64,000 nt of DNA, from positions 310,001 through 374,000 of the forward strand of contig NZ_BAEG01000085.1 of assembly GCF_000238915.1 (NCBI RefSeq). The letters run 5' to 3'. The notes under the pieces were generated by a model. That model was not told the DNA's origin. It saw only the letters and a program-made list of their open reading frames with translations, and did no database searches. Below are positions 49,970 to 59,177 of this stretch, in pieces. The translations under genes and the position numbers were made by a program. The number at the start of each line of letters is the position of its first letter. The stretch's first letter is position 1. This DNA is from Arthrobacter globiformis NBRC 12137 (GTDB lineage Bacteria > Actinomycetota > Actinomycetes > Actinomycetales > Micrococcaceae).

Positions 49970-52374
49970 GCGTCCTCCCCTACGGGCTTAACCGCCTTCA
50001 AGTGGCCGCCGCGCTTTCCAGCAGGCTTGGTGGCCGGCTTTTTTGCCGGCTGCTCCGCCGCGGCCTTCGCAGGCGCCGCATCCGGGGCCGGGTCCGCGGC
50101 AGGCTCAGCCTCAGGGGCATCCGCCGGCTCCGCAACCGGGTCAGCGGGCTTTTTCGTCCTGGCCGGCTCCGGAACGGCGGGGGCGGTAAGGGCCGCGGTC
50201 TCAGTGGTAGCGGTCTGGGTCAGCGCCGCGAGCGAGGCGGCCACGGAATGGTCCGGCTCCTCTTCAGGTGCGCTGTGGGCGCGCAGCACCACCAGGGACT
50301 TGGCAGCGACAGACAGCCTGCTGCCCGCGTTCGCCGGCTGGGAGTCAGCCCCTTCTCCCGCGGTGTCGATGATGACGTCCCAGGCCGGCGCGTACTCGTC
50401 CGGCGGCAGCGTGAACTCAACGTCGCCGTCGTGTGCGTTGAAGTACAGCAGGAAGTTCACGTCGGTGATCCGGCGGCCACGGCTGTCGTGGCCCTGGATC
50501 CCGTCGCCGTTGAGGAACATGCCCACGGAACGGCCGAAGCCGCTGTCCCAGTCCTCCGGCTGCATGAGGTTGCCGTCGGGGTCGAGCCAGACGATGTCCG
50601 GCAGCCGTTCGCCTTCGCCGCGCCGCACGGGCCGGCCGTCGAAGAAGCGGCTGCGCCGGAAGGTGGGGTGCTTGGCGCGCAGCGAGTTGACGGCTGCGGT
50701 GAATTCGATGAGCGGCTGGTCCACGCTGTCCCAGTTGACCCAGGTCAGTTCGGAGTCCTGACAGTACCCGTTGTTGTTGCCCTGCTGGGTCCGGCCGAGC
50801 TCGTCACCGTGCAGGATCATGGGCACGCCCTGGGAGAGCAGCATGGTGGCGATGAAGTTGCGCTGCTGCCGGGCCCGGAGGCCCAAAACCTTGGGATCAT
50901 CCGAGGGGCCTTCTGCCCCGCAGTTCCAGGACCGGTTGTGCGATTCGCCGTCCTTGTTGTCCTCGCCGTTGGCGTCGTTGTGCTTCTCGTTGTAGGACAC
51001 CAGGTCCCGCAGGGTGAAGCCGTCGTGTGCGGTGACGAAGTTAATGGATGCCACCGGGCGGCGGCCGGAGTGCTCGTAGAGATCCGCCGAGCCGGTGATG
51101 CGGGAGGCGAACTCGCCCAGCGTGGCAGGCTCGCCGCGCCAGAAGTCGCGCACGGTGTCGCGGTACTTGCCGTTCCACTCCGTCCACTGCGGCGGGAAGT
51201 TGCCCACCTGGTACCCGCCGGGCCCGACGTCCCACGGCTCGGCGATGAGCTTGACCTGGGACACCACCGGGTCCTGCTGGATGAGTTCGAAGAACGTGGA
51301 GAGCCGGTCGACGTCATAAAATTCCCGGGCCAGCGCGGCGGCGAGGTCGAAGCGGAACCCGTCCACGTGCATCTCGGTGACCCAGTATCGCAGCGAGTCC
51401 ATGAGCAGCTGCAGGGAGTGCGGCTGGCGGACGTTCAGGGTGTTGCCGGTGCCCGTGTAGTCCATGTAGTACTGCTTGTCGTCCTCCACCAGGCGGTAGT
51501 AGGCCTCGTTGTCGATGCCCTTGAAACTCAGGGTGGGGCCGAGGTGGTTGCCTTCCGCGGTGTGGTTGTAGACGACGTCGAGGATGACCTCAATGCCTGC
51601 CCGGTGCAGCGAGCGGACCATCGCCTTGAAGTCCTGGACCTGCTGGCCGGTGTCGCCGGTGGAGCTGTAGGTGTTCTGCGGCGCAAAGAACCCGATGGTG
51701 TTGTAGCCCCAGTAGTTGCTCAGGCCCTTCTCCTGCAAGGTGCCGTCGTTGACGAACTGGTGCACCGGCATCAGCTCGATAGCGGTGACGCCCAGCTTTT
51801 GCAGGTGCGAGATCACGGCAGGGTGCGCCACGCCGGCGTATGTGCCGCGCTGCTCCTCGGGAATCTCCGGGTGCAGCTCGGTGAGCCCCTTGACGTGCGC
51901 CTCGTAGATGACCGACTTGTGGTACGGGATGCGCAGGTTCTGGTCGTTGTCCCAGTCGAAGAACGGGTTGATGACCACGCCCATCATCATGTGCGGCGCG
52001 GAGTCGGCGTCGTTCTTGGAAGAGGGATCGCCCATGTTGTACGAGAACAGGGCCGGATCCCAGTCGATCTGGCCGGAGACTGCCTTGGCGTAGGGGTCAA
52101 GGAGCAGCTTGTTGGCGTTGAAGCGCTGACCTTTGGCGGGGTCATAGGGTCCGTGGACCCGGTACCCGTACTTCTGTCCGGGCTGGATCTGCGGCAGGTA
52201 GCAGTGCCACACATAACCGTCCACCTCACGGAGGGTTACCCGGGTTTCGGTCCCCTCGTCGTCGAAGAGGCAGAGTTCCACCTTGTCTGCGTGCTCGCTG
52301 AACAACGCGAAGTTGGTTCCGGTACCGTCAAACGTGGCTCCCAGCGGGTAAGCCGATCCGGGCCAGATTTCCAT
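49966..52374 (-). CDS. treX: Glycogen debranching enzyme (isoamylase type)
   Basis: Hydrolyses alpha-1,6 branches of glycogen, supplying linear dextrins to TreY. 802 residues: CBM48-like N-terminus (PGSAYPLGATFDGTGTNFAL) and a GH13 barrel with DVVYNHTAEGN, GFRFDLAAALAREF (nucleophile), LIAEPWDVGPGGYQ (acid) and FVTAHDGFTLRDL. Also called glgX. The C-terminal about 110 residues are an Ala/Pro/Lys-rich, probably disordered tail (AADPAPDAAPAKAAAEQP), not needed for the fold. ATG 52374 has GGAGCAC four to five bases upstream; an in-frame start at 52419 is less likely. Confidence 0.95.
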   Translation of the reverse strand: MEIWPGSAYPLGATFDGTGTNFALFSEHADKVELCLFDDEGTETRVTLREVDGYVWHCYLPQIQPGQKYGYRVHGPYDPAKGQRFNANKLLLDPYAKAVSGQIDWDPALFSYNMGDPSSKNDADSAPHMMMGVVINPFFDWDNDQNLRIPYHKSVIYEAHVKGLTELHPEIPEEQRGTYAGVAHPAVISHLQKLGVTAIELMPVHQFVNDGTLQEKGLSNYWGYNTIGFFAPQNTYSSTGDTGQQVQDFKAMVRSLHRAGIEVILDVVYNHTAEGNHLGPTLSFKGIDNEAYYRLVEDDKQYYMDYTGTGNTLNVRQPHSLQLLMDSLRYWVTEMHVDGFRFDLAAALAREFYDVDRLSTFFELIQQDPVVSQVKLIAEPWDVGPGGYQVGNFPPQWTEWNGKYRDTVRDFWRGEPATLGEFASRITGSADLYEHSGRRPVASINFVTAHDGFTLRDLVSYNEKHNDANGEDNKDGESHNRSWNCGAEGPSDDPKVLGLRARQQRNFIATMLLSQGVPMILHGDELGRTQQGNNNGYCQDSELTWVNWDSVDQPLIEFTAAVNSLRAKHPTFRRSRFFDGRPVRRGEGERLPDIVWLDPDGNLMQPEDWDSGFGRSVGMFLNGDGIQGHDSRGRRITDVNFLLYFNAHDGDVEFTLPPDEYAPAWDVIIDTAGEGADSQPANAGSRLSVAAKSLVVLRAHSAPEEEPDHSVAASLAALTQTATTETAALTAPAVPEPARTKKPADPVAEPADAPEAEPAADPAPDAAPAKAAAEQPAKKPATKPAGKRGGHLKAVKPVGEDA

Positions 52375-52483
52375 TCGTGCTCCTATACCTCGTCCAACAC
52401 TGCGTCCGCAGGTTTTCACACACTACCTGCAGGTAACTTGGTCTTACCGTAGCGGGTGGGTGTGACTATTACGCGACCCACCA

Positions 52484-54013
52484 CTAATTACTAAGCGTGC
52501 TGACTTTACCCCATACTTCGGGTAGGGCGTCGGATATCCGCCCCGCCGTCAGCGGACCGCCGGCCGCTGCTGCGGCTCCGGCATGGCCGTGCAGGCTTGC
52601 CCCCATGGCGGCAATGGCCGCCCAGCGTTCGTCCGGATCGATGCCCCTTTCCCGGAAGCGTCCGACGTCGGGCCCCACCTGGGCGAGCAGCGCACCGATG
52701 ATTCCGGCCAGCACATCACCGCTTCCAGCGGTGGCCAGCCAGGGCGTCCCCTCGGACTGGCTGTAGAAATCCTGGTATGGGGACGCCACCAGCGTGCTGG
52801 CGCCCTTCAGCAGTACTGTGGCCTCAGTCAGGCCAGCGGCGCGGCGCACGGCAGCGAGGGTGGAGGCTTCGACGGCCCCGCGGTCCAGGTCGGCGCCGAG
52901 CCGCTGCAGCAGGGTGGCCAGTTCCCCTGCGTGCGGCGTCAGCACCACCTGCGGGGCCAGCACGTCGGGCATTACAGGCAGGGCGCCGGCGTCGGCCACG
53001 GTGGGCAGGCCGGAGTCGACGGCGTCGCGGACGCGCTGCATCTCGTCCTCGTCCGAGCCGTCCATCCCGGCACCGACCAGCCAGGCCTGGACGTGGGTCT
53101 CTGCCACGGTGCCGGTGCTGCAGACCACCTCGGGGCAGCTGTGGCGGATAAGGTCGGCGACCTCCGGCGGCCCGACGTAGCGGACCATGCCGACGCCCGC
53201 GGCAAGCGCCCCGCGGCAGGCGAGCACGGCGGCGCCGGGGTAGGCCGGGGATCCGGCCACCACTCCGAGGACGCCCCGCGAATACTTGTGGGCGCGCCGT
53301 GCAGGGCGCGGGAGAAGGGCGGCCAGGTCGGCGGCCTCCAGGCGGCGCAGGGCGGGCCACGGGAGTGCGTCCTCAATGCCGATCGGGACCACCACCACCC
53401 GGCCGGCGAAATCCGCTCCCGGGTCCGCCAGCAGACCGGCCTTGGCCCCGCCGAACGTGACGGTGACGTCAGCGGGCAGCACGGGGCCGCCGGCCTCACC
53501 GGTGTCCGCATCAACGCCGCTGGGCACGTCGCACGCCACCACCAGGCCATGGGACCCTGCCGCCAGCCGGGACACGAGGTCCGCAGAAGCTCCCCGGAGT
53601 CCGCCCTGGGCGCCGGTTCCGAGCAACGCGTCAATTACGACGTCGGCCCTGCCGGCCAGCGCTGCCAGCTCGCCGGCGTTCGCGTCAGTCAGCGTGACCA
53701 CCCGGCCGCCGGCGCGCCGAAAGGCGGCCAGACCGTCCGGGTGGGCCGTGTCAGAGGCGAGGACCGCCGTCGTCCGCATTCCCCGTCCGGCGAGGTGCGC
53801 GGCGGCGAAGAGGCCGTCGCCGCCGTTGTTGCCCTTGCCAGCCAGGACGGCAACGCTGGAGCCGTACAGGCGGTGTCCGCGGCTGCGCAGCTCCGCGATT
53901 GCGGCGCCGGCCATGCCGCGGGCCGCCCGCTGCATGAGAACAGCGCCCATACCTGAATCCAGCAGGGGCTTTTCAGCCTCCCTGATCTGGGTTCCGGTAT
54001 AGGCGCTGATCAT
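52484..54013 (-). CDS. nnr: Bifunctional NAD(P)HX epimerase / ADP-dependent NAD(P)HX dehydratase
   Basis: Repairs hydrated NAD(P)H. 509 residues. The N-terminal epimerase (YjeF_N) has AVLAGKGNNGGDGLFAAAHL and CDVPSGVDADTGEAGG. The C-terminal dehydratase (carbohydrate-kinase-like) has GVLGVVAGSPAYPGAAVLAC, VLTPHAGELATLLQRLG and the ATP/ADP site WLATAGSGDVLAGIIGALLA. ATG 54013 starts the YjeF_N domain (MISAYTGTQIREAEKPLLDS); longer in-frame starts would overlap acpS. It follows acpS by 20 bases and is the third gene of a glmS-acpS-nnr run. Confidence 0.94.
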   Translation of the reverse strand: MISAYTGTQIREAEKPLLDSGMGAVLMQRAARGMAGAAIAELRSRGHRLYGSSVAVLAGKGNNGGDGLFAAAHLAGRGMRTTAVLASDTAHPDGLAAFRRAGGRVVTLTDANAGELAALAGRADVVIDALLGTGAQGGLRGASADLVSRLAAGSHGLVVACDVPSGVDADTGEAGGPVLPADVTVTFGGAKAGLLADPGADFAGRVVVVPIGIEDALPWPALRRLEAADLAALLPRPARRAHKYSRGVLGVVAGSPAYPGAAVLACRGALAAGVGMVRYVGPPEVADLIRHSCPEVVCSTGTVAETHVQAWLVGAGMDGSDEDEMQRVRDAVDSGLPTVADAGALPVMPDVLAPQVVLTPHAGELATLLQRLGADLDRGAVEASTLAAVRRAAGLTEATVLLKGASTLVASPYQDFYSQSEGTPWLATAGSGDVLAGIIGALLAQVGPDVGRFRERGIDPDERWAAIAAMGASLHGHAGAAAAAGGPLTAGRISDALPEVWGKVSTLSN

Positions 54014-54033
54014 GTGGTCGGTCCGTCCGGGGG

Positions 54034-54381
54034 TCAGCCCTCTGCCAGGACGGTGGCCGTGGCAATGCCGCCGTCGTGGCTCATGGAGAGGTGCCACCGT
54101 TTGACGCCCTTGGCTTCGGCCACAGCGAGCACCGTTCCCTTGACCTGGACGGTGGGCCCGTTCTGGTCAAGCCCGATCCAGCAGTCCTGCCAGTTCATGC
54201 CGGCCGGCGCGCCGAGGACCTTGGCCACGGCCTCCTTGGCGGCAAACCGCGCCGCCAAGGATCGGGTGTTCAGGTCCCGTTCGGCCGGCACAAAGAGCCG
54301 GTCCCGAAGCCCGGGGGTGCGCTCCAGCTGCCGTCCGAAGCGCTCGATGTCCACTACGTCTACGCCGATGCCAACAATCAT
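54034..54381 (-). CDS. acpS: Holo-[acyl-carrier-protein] synthase
   Basis: Attaches 4'-phosphopantetheine from CoA to acyl carrier protein. 115 residues. Mg-binding Asp in IVGIGVDVVDIERF, and catalytic segment RSLAARFAAKEAVAKVLGAP with Glu. HLSMSHDGGIATATV at the C-terminus is also typical. It starts five bases after the glmS stop and is likely co-transcribed with glmS and nnr. Confidence 0.95.
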   Translation of the reverse strand: MIVGIGVDVVDIERFGRQLERTPGLRDRLFVPAERDLNTRSLAARFAAKEAVAKVLGAPAGMNWQDCWIGLDQNGPTVQVKGTVLAVAEAKGVKRWHLSMSHDGGIATATVLAEG

Positions 54382-54385
54382 GGGC

Positions 54386-56278
54386 TTACTCTACTGTGAC
54401 GCTCTTGGCGAGGTTGCGCGGCTGGTCCACGTCGTAGCCCTTGGCGCCGGCCAGTTCGGCAGCAAAAATCTGCAGCGGAACCGTGGTGAGCAGCGGCATC
54501 AGCAGCGTCGGGGTCTCCGGGACGTAGAACACGTGCTCTGCGTAATCCCGGACCGACTCGTCGCCTTCCTCGGCGATGACCAGGGTGCGGGCACCGCGGG
54601 CCCGGACTTCCTGGATATTGGAGACCACCTTGGAGTGCAGCGAGTCGCGGCCGCGCGGGGACGGGACCACCACGAACACCGGCTGGCCCTCGTCGATCAG
54701 CGCGATCGGGCCGTGCTTGAGCTCACCGGCAGCGAAGCCCTCCGCGTGGATGTACGCGATTTCCTTCAGCTTCAACGCACCCTCAAGGGCCACCGGGAAG
54801 CCCACGTGGCGGCCCAGGAACAGCACGGACTTCTCGTCCTTCATGCTCCGCGCCAGCTCACGCAAGGGGCCCGCGTTGTCCAGGATCTTCTGGATCTTGG
54901 CCGGGATCTTGCCCAGGTCCGCGAGGACGTCCTTGATCTGGCCGGAGAAGATATTCCCGCGCAGCTGCGCCAGATACAGGCCCAGCAGGTACGCGGCGGT
55001 GATCTGGGCCAGAAACGCCTTCGTGGACGCGACGGCGATTTCCGGGCCGGCGTGCGTGTACAGCACGGCGTCGGACTCACGCGGAATCGTCGAACCGTTG
55101 GTGTTGCAGATCGAGATGGTCTTGGCGCCCTGTTCACGGGCGTACCGGACGGCCATCAGCGTATCCATCGTCTCGCCGGACTGGCTGATCGAAACCACCA
55201 GGGTGTTCGCATCCACGATCGGGTCCCGGTACCGGAACTCGTGCGCGAGCTCCACCTCGGTGGGGATCCGGCACCAGTTCTCGATCGCGTACTTCGCCAC
55301 CATGCCCGCGTACGCGGCCGTGCCGCAGGCCAGGACGATGATCTTATCCACCTGCTTCAGCAGCGCCGGATCGATCCGCAGCTCATCCAGGGTCAGCTTG
55401 CCGTTCAGGTCCGAACGGCCCAGCAGGGTCTGCGCCACGGCGTCAGGCTGGTCATGGATTTCCTTCTCCATGAACGAAGAGAAGCCACCCTTCTCCGCAG
55501 AGGCCGGGTCCCAGTCCACGTGGTACTCCTTGCCCTGCGCCGGGGCGCCGAAGAAGTCCGTGATCTCCACCGTGTCAGCGGTGATCGTCACGATCTGGTC
55601 CTGGCCCAGCTCCACCGCACGGCGGGTGTAATCGATGAACCCGGACACGTCCGAACCCAGGAAGTTCTCCCCCTCACCCAGGCCGACAACCAGCGGGGAG
55701 TTCCGGCGCGCCGCGACCACCACGTCAGGCTGGTCAGCATGCACCGCGAGCAGCGTGAACGCACCCTCCAGCCGCTGGCAGGCCAGCTCCATCGCCCGGG
55801 TCAGGCCGCCGTCCGAGACGTCCCCGCCCAGCTTGTTCCGGAAAATGTCACCCAGCAGCGCCGCGGCCACCTCGGTGTCCGTCTCCGACGCGAAGACAAC
55901 ACCCTTGGCCAGCAGCTCCTGCTTCAGCTCAGCAAAGTTTTCAATAATGCCGTTGTGGATCACCGCAAGCCTCCCGCCATCCGACAGATGCGGGTGCGCG
56001 TTCTGATCCGTCGGGCCACCATGCGTGGCCCACCGAGTGTGCCCGATACCGGTCAGCGACTCCGGCAACGGCCGCTCCTCCAGCTCGGCCAGCAGGTTGC
56101 TCAGCTTTCCGGACTTCTTCCGCGAGGAAATCTCCCCGTCAGCCACCACCGCAACACCGGCCGAGTCATAACCCCGGTACTCCAGGCGGCGCAAACCCTC
56201 AAGAACAACATCCAACGCGCCGTGCCCGGCATCAGCCCGACCCGACGAACGGCCAACATAACCCACGATTCCACACAT
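54386..56278 (-). CDS. glmS: Glutamine--fructose-6-phosphate aminotransferase
   Basis: Makes glucosamine-6-phosphate for peptidoglycan and mycothiol. 630 residues. N-terminal glutaminase with catalytic Cys2 (MCGIVGYVGR), GIGHTRWATHGGPTDQNAHP and IHNGIIENF. Two SIS domains follow: VVSISQSGETMDTLMAVR and SKVVSNIQEVRARG. The C-terminus ends DQPRNLAKSVTVE. ATG 56278 lies seven bases after TAGGCT (56286-56291), probably leaderless; that leaves no room for a glmS ribozyme leader. Confidence 0.97.
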   Translation of the reverse strand: MCGIVGYVGRSSGRADAGHGALDVVLEGLRRLEYRGYDSAGVAVVADGEISSRKKSGKLSNLLAELEERPLPESLTGIGHTRWATHGGPTDQNAHPHLSDGGRLAVIHNGIIENFAELKQELLAKGVVFASETDTEVAAALLGDIFRNKLGGDVSDGGLTRAMELACQRLEGAFTLLAVHADQPDVVVAARRNSPLVVGLGEGENFLGSDVSGFIDYTRRAVELGQDQIVTITADTVEITDFFGAPAQGKEYHVDWDPASAEKGGFSSFMEKEIHDQPDAVAQTLLGRSDLNGKLTLDELRIDPALLKQVDKIIVLACGTAAYAGMVAKYAIENWCRIPTEVELAHEFRYRDPIVDANTLVVSISQSGETMDTLMAVRYAREQGAKTISICNTNGSTIPRESDAVLYTHAGPEIAVASTKAFLAQITAAYLLGLYLAQLRGNIFSGQIKDVLADLGKIPAKIQKILDNAGPLRELARSMKDEKSVLFLGRHVGFPVALEGALKLKEIAYIHAEGFAAGELKHGPIALIDEGQPVFVVVPSPRGRDSLHSKVVSNIQEVRARGARTLVIAEEGDESVRDYAEHVFYVPETPTLLMPLLTTVPLQIFAAELAGAKGYDVDQPRNLAKSVTVE

Positions 56279-56371
56279 GGGTATAAGCCTAACCGGCTTT
56301 GCGGAGAACCGACGTCGGATGACCTCCTCCGGCGTCTCAGTCCGAAGTGCTTCGTCAGCCCGCCAGTGGCG

Positions 56372-56995
56372 TCATCCTGCCCGCCGCCGCCGGCGAACGC
56401 CCAGGACGATGAGCAGCACGCACGGGCCAACGAGGCCCGCCGCCGCCAGCGTCATCCAGAGGTCGCGGTCCGCGTCGCCGAGTGCGCTGGTGAGGTAGCC
56501 AACCAGCGGGATTGCATAGAGGGGCTTCCCTTTAATCTGCCGGGCGCGGACGGGCTCGGGGTCGTTGGCGTTGGTGTTGTCGCCCCTGGTGATCAGGGTT
56601 CTCTCACCGTCCTGCATGGCGCCGAAGCCCACAATCCGGTGAGTGCGGACCTCGCGGCTGCCCGGGGCGGGCTGGTAGGTGACGATGTCGCCGTATTTCA
56701 GCTGGCTCAAGGTGGTGGGCCTCACCACGAGGAACGTGCCGGCGGAATATGTCGGCGCCATGGAGTTTGTGTGCACGGTGTAGGTCCGGGATCCGGTGGC
56801 CTGGGGGATGATGACGAGGCCCAGGGCAGCGAAGAGGAGGATCATGAGGACCGCAAAATTGGCCCAGCGCCCGGCCGCGGCAAACCGTTTCCGGCGCCGT
56901 ATTTCGAGGATCCGGGTGGCTGCTCCCCCGCCCCGTCTGCCGCCAAAGTCGCGGCCAGTCCGCTGCGGCGCCTCCGGTGTGACTGCCTTTCCCAT
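56372..56995 (-). CDS. Signal peptidase I, SipW/ER type
   Basis: 207 residues. N-terminal cytoplasmic basic part, a membrane segment (WANFAVLMILLFAALGLVII), then the catalytic Ser in YTVHTNSMAPTYSAGTFLVV. THRIVGF has a His where bacterial-type enzymes have Lys, and GDNTNANDPEPV follows. A second membrane segment lies near the C-terminus (LAAAGLVGPCVLLIVLGV). The Ser-His arrangement marks the ER/SipW class. ATG 56995 has GAAGGG seven bases upstream. No TasA-like or pilin substrate gene is adjacent. Confidence 0.87.
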   Translation of the reverse strand: MGKAVTPEAPQRTGRDFGGRRGGGAATRILEIRRRKRFAAAGRWANFAVLMILLFAALGLVIIPQATGSRTYTVHTNSMAPTYSAGTFLVVRPTTLSQLKYGDIVTYQPAPGSREVRTHRIVGFGAMQDGERTLITRGDNTNANDPEPVRARQIKGKPLYAIPLVGYLTSALGDADRDLWMTLAAAGLVGPCVLLIVLGVRRRRRAG

Positions 56996-57134
56996 GTTGA
57001 GACCCTTCAAGAGTTCTGCCTTATTCACTGAACAGTCCCGCAGCAGGCTCAGGAATCAGTAATGCAAAGGGTCAAGAATCACTCAAGACAGGCCGCATTT
57101 CGCTCTCGGCGCCGGGAGGGGCAGAATCTCTAGG

Positions 57135-58100
57135 GTGACTTTGCAACGCAACGAAGCGAACGGAGAGGGTGTTTCCCCGTTCGTGGAGCTGGACCGGCAG
57201 ACCTGGTCCCGCCTTTCGGCCCAGATGGAGCAGCCCCTTAATGAAGAGGATGTGCTGCGCCTTCGGGGCCTTGGTGACCCCTTGGACATCAGCGAGGTGC
57301 GCGAGGTCTACCTCCCCCTGTCACGGCTGCTGCATCTGTACGTGGAGGCTGCCGGCCAGCTGCATGCGGCCACCACAACATTCCTTGGCGAGCAGACCCA
57401 GCGCACACCGTTCGTGATCGGCGTTGCCGGCTCCGTGGCCGTGGGCAAGTCCACCATCGCGCGTGTCCTCCGCGAGATGCTGCGGCGCTGGCCGGGCACG
57501 CCGAACGTGGAGCTCATCACCACCGACGGTTTCCTGTATCCCCTGGCCGAACTCAAGCGGCGGCAGCTGCTGGACCGCAAGGGTTTCCCGGAGTCGTACG
57601 ACCGCCGCGCGTTGCTGCGTTTCGTGAGCGAGATCAAGGGCGGCGCCGAGGAGGTGCGGGCACCCTGGTACTCGCACGTCACTTATGACATCGTCCCCGG
57701 CAAGGAAGTGGTGGTCCGGCGGCCGGACGTCCTCATTGTCGAGGGCCTGAACGTGCTCGCTCCCGCGCGGCCGCGGCACGACGGCCGCCAGGGGCTGGCG
57801 CTGAGCGACTTCTTCGACTTCTCTATATATGTTGACGCCAAGACGTCATATATCGAGGAATGGTACGTGGACCGGTTCCGCAAACTCCGTTCCACCGCCT
57901 TCGCGCAGCCGGAATCGTACTTCCACCGCTACGCCACGCTGTCCGACTCCGAAGCCGAAGCGACGGCCCGCGACATCTGGAAGCGCATCAATGAGCCCAA
58001 CCTGGAAGAGAACGTGCTGCCCACCCGGGGACGGGCGCAGCTTGTACTCACCAAGGAAGCGGACCACTCCGTCCGCAGAATGCTGCTGAGGAAGGTCTAG
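57135..58100 (+). CDS. coaA: Type I pantothenate kinase
   Basis: First step of coenzyme A synthesis. 321 residues. P-loop IGVAGSVAVGKSTIARVLRE, then ELITTDGFLYPLAELKRRQL, DVLIVEGLNVLAP and a C-terminal YSLYVDAKTSYIEEWYVDRF-like segment (SIYVDAKTSYIEEWYVDRFR). GTG 57135 follows CAGAAT (57122-57127) by seven bases, a near-match to a leaderless promoter. The VanY-like gene starts six bases after its stop. Confidence 0.95.
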   Translation: MTLQRNEANGEGVSPFVELDRQTWSRLSAQMEQPLNEEDVLRLRGLGDPLDISEVREVYLPLSRLLHLYVEAAGQLHAATTTFLGEQTQRTPFVIGVAGSVAVGKSTIARVLREMLRRWPGTPNVELITTDGFLYPLAELKRRQLLDRKGFPESYDRRALLRFVSEIKGGAEEVRAPWYSHVTYDIVPGKEVVVRRPDVLIVEGLNVLAPARPRHDGRQGLALSDFFDFSIYVDAKTSYIEEWYVDRFRKLRSTAFAQPESYFHRYATLSDSEAEATARDIWKRINEPNLEENVLPTRGRAQLVLTKEADHSVRRMLLRKV

Positions 58101-58105
58101 CACGC

Positions 58106-59092
58106 ATGTGCTGCAACTGCTCTCCGGAGCCTTCCGCCGATGCCCAGCCCGGACCACGCCCCACGCGCCGTGCAGTGGCGCGGCTGCTCATGACCGGCGC
58201 CGGCATGTCGGCCCTGGCGGCCTGCACCCCCGGCCCTGCACCGGACGCTCCGGGAACCGGTTCGACCGCCTCGGGCACAACCTCGAGTACTTCCGGCACG
58301 GCCTCGCCGGCCCCGTCCACCCCGGGGTCCGGCTCGGCGTCCGCCGGCAGCTCTGCCAAGGCGTCCGTCCCGGCTTCCCCGGCGGCCTCCGCTTCGTCGT
58401 CGGCCAGCGCGTCCGCAAAGTCGCCGTCCGCGACGGCGACGACGACGGCGGCGGCAGCCCCGCCGTCGGCCGCTTCACGCCTGGCCAAGCAGTACTCGCT
58501 GACCGCCCCCGCCAGCCCCTGGGTGATCGTCAACAAGCACCGCCCGCTCAGGCCGGCCAACTACGTTCCGGCCGATCTGGTCCAGCCTCGCGTGGCCCTC
58601 GCCGTCTCCGGCGAGGCGGCCCAGCTGAACCGCACGACGGCGGCTGCCGCAGAACGGATGTTCGCCGCGGCAGCGGCGGACGGCGTCACCATGACGCTGG
58701 CGAGCGGCTACCGGTCCTACGCGACCCAGACCGTCACGTACAACGGCTGGGTGAGCTCCCAGGGGCGTGCCGCAGCGGACACCGCCTCGGCCCGGCCGGG
58801 CTATTCCGAACACCAGACAGGATGGTCGTTCGACATCGGCGACGGCGGCGGCGCCTGCAGCTTCCAGCCCTGCTTCGCCGAGCAGCCCGCAGCCGTCTGG
58901 GCCAAGGCGAACGCGCACCGCTTCGGCTTCGTGGTGCGGTATCCGTGGATGCAGCACGCCATCACCGGATACTTCTACGAATCGTGGCATCTGCGATACA
59001 TCGGTGTGGCGGCGGCCACGGACATGCGGAAGCGCGGCATCGCCACCCTCGAGCAGTATTTCGGCCTGGCGGCCGCTCCCGGTTACCGCTGA
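58106..59092 (+). CDS. D-alanyl-D-alanine carboxypeptidase (M15/VanY), Tat lipoprotein
   Basis: 328 residues. Signal region with twin Arg (TRRAVARLL, residues 21-22), then a lipobox ending ALAAC (Cys40), so Tat-exported and lipid-anchored. A Ser/Thr/Ala/Pro-rich linker runs to about residue 125. The catalytic VanY domain (145-328) has SGYRSYATQTVTYNGWV, the zinc motif PGYSEHQTGWSFDIGD (His and Asp) and ESWHLRYIG (Glu-x-Trp-His). It trims peptidoglycan stem peptides. Probably co-transcribed with coaA. Confidence 0.92.
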   Translation: MCCNCSPEPSADAQPGPRPTRRAVARLLMTGAGMSALAACTPGPAPDAPGTGSTASGTTSSTSGTASPAPSTPGSGSASAGSSAKASVPASPAASASSSASASAKSPSATATTTAAAAPPSAASRLAKQYSLTAPASPWVIVNKHRPLRPANYVPADLVQPRVALAVSGEAAQLNRTTAAAAERMFAAAAADGVTMTLASGYRSYATQTVTYNGWVSSQGRAAADTASARPGYSEHQTGWSFDIGDGGGACSFQPCFAEQPAAVWAKANAHRFGFVVRYPWMQHAITGYFYESWHLRYIGVAAATDMRKRGIATLEQYFGLAAAPGYR

Positions 59093-59177
59093 CGCCGGGG
59101 CGCTGCTGCCTGCGCGCCGCTGGCCGGTCAACGTCCGGTGAACCGTCCCGTAAACAGGGTGCGGTAATTTGGTTGGC

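Noticed and set aside
56279..56371. glmS ribozyme or riboswitch leader
   Set aside because: The -10 element lies seven bases before the glmS ATG and the gap to the signal peptidase gene is only 93 bases, too short for a leader.
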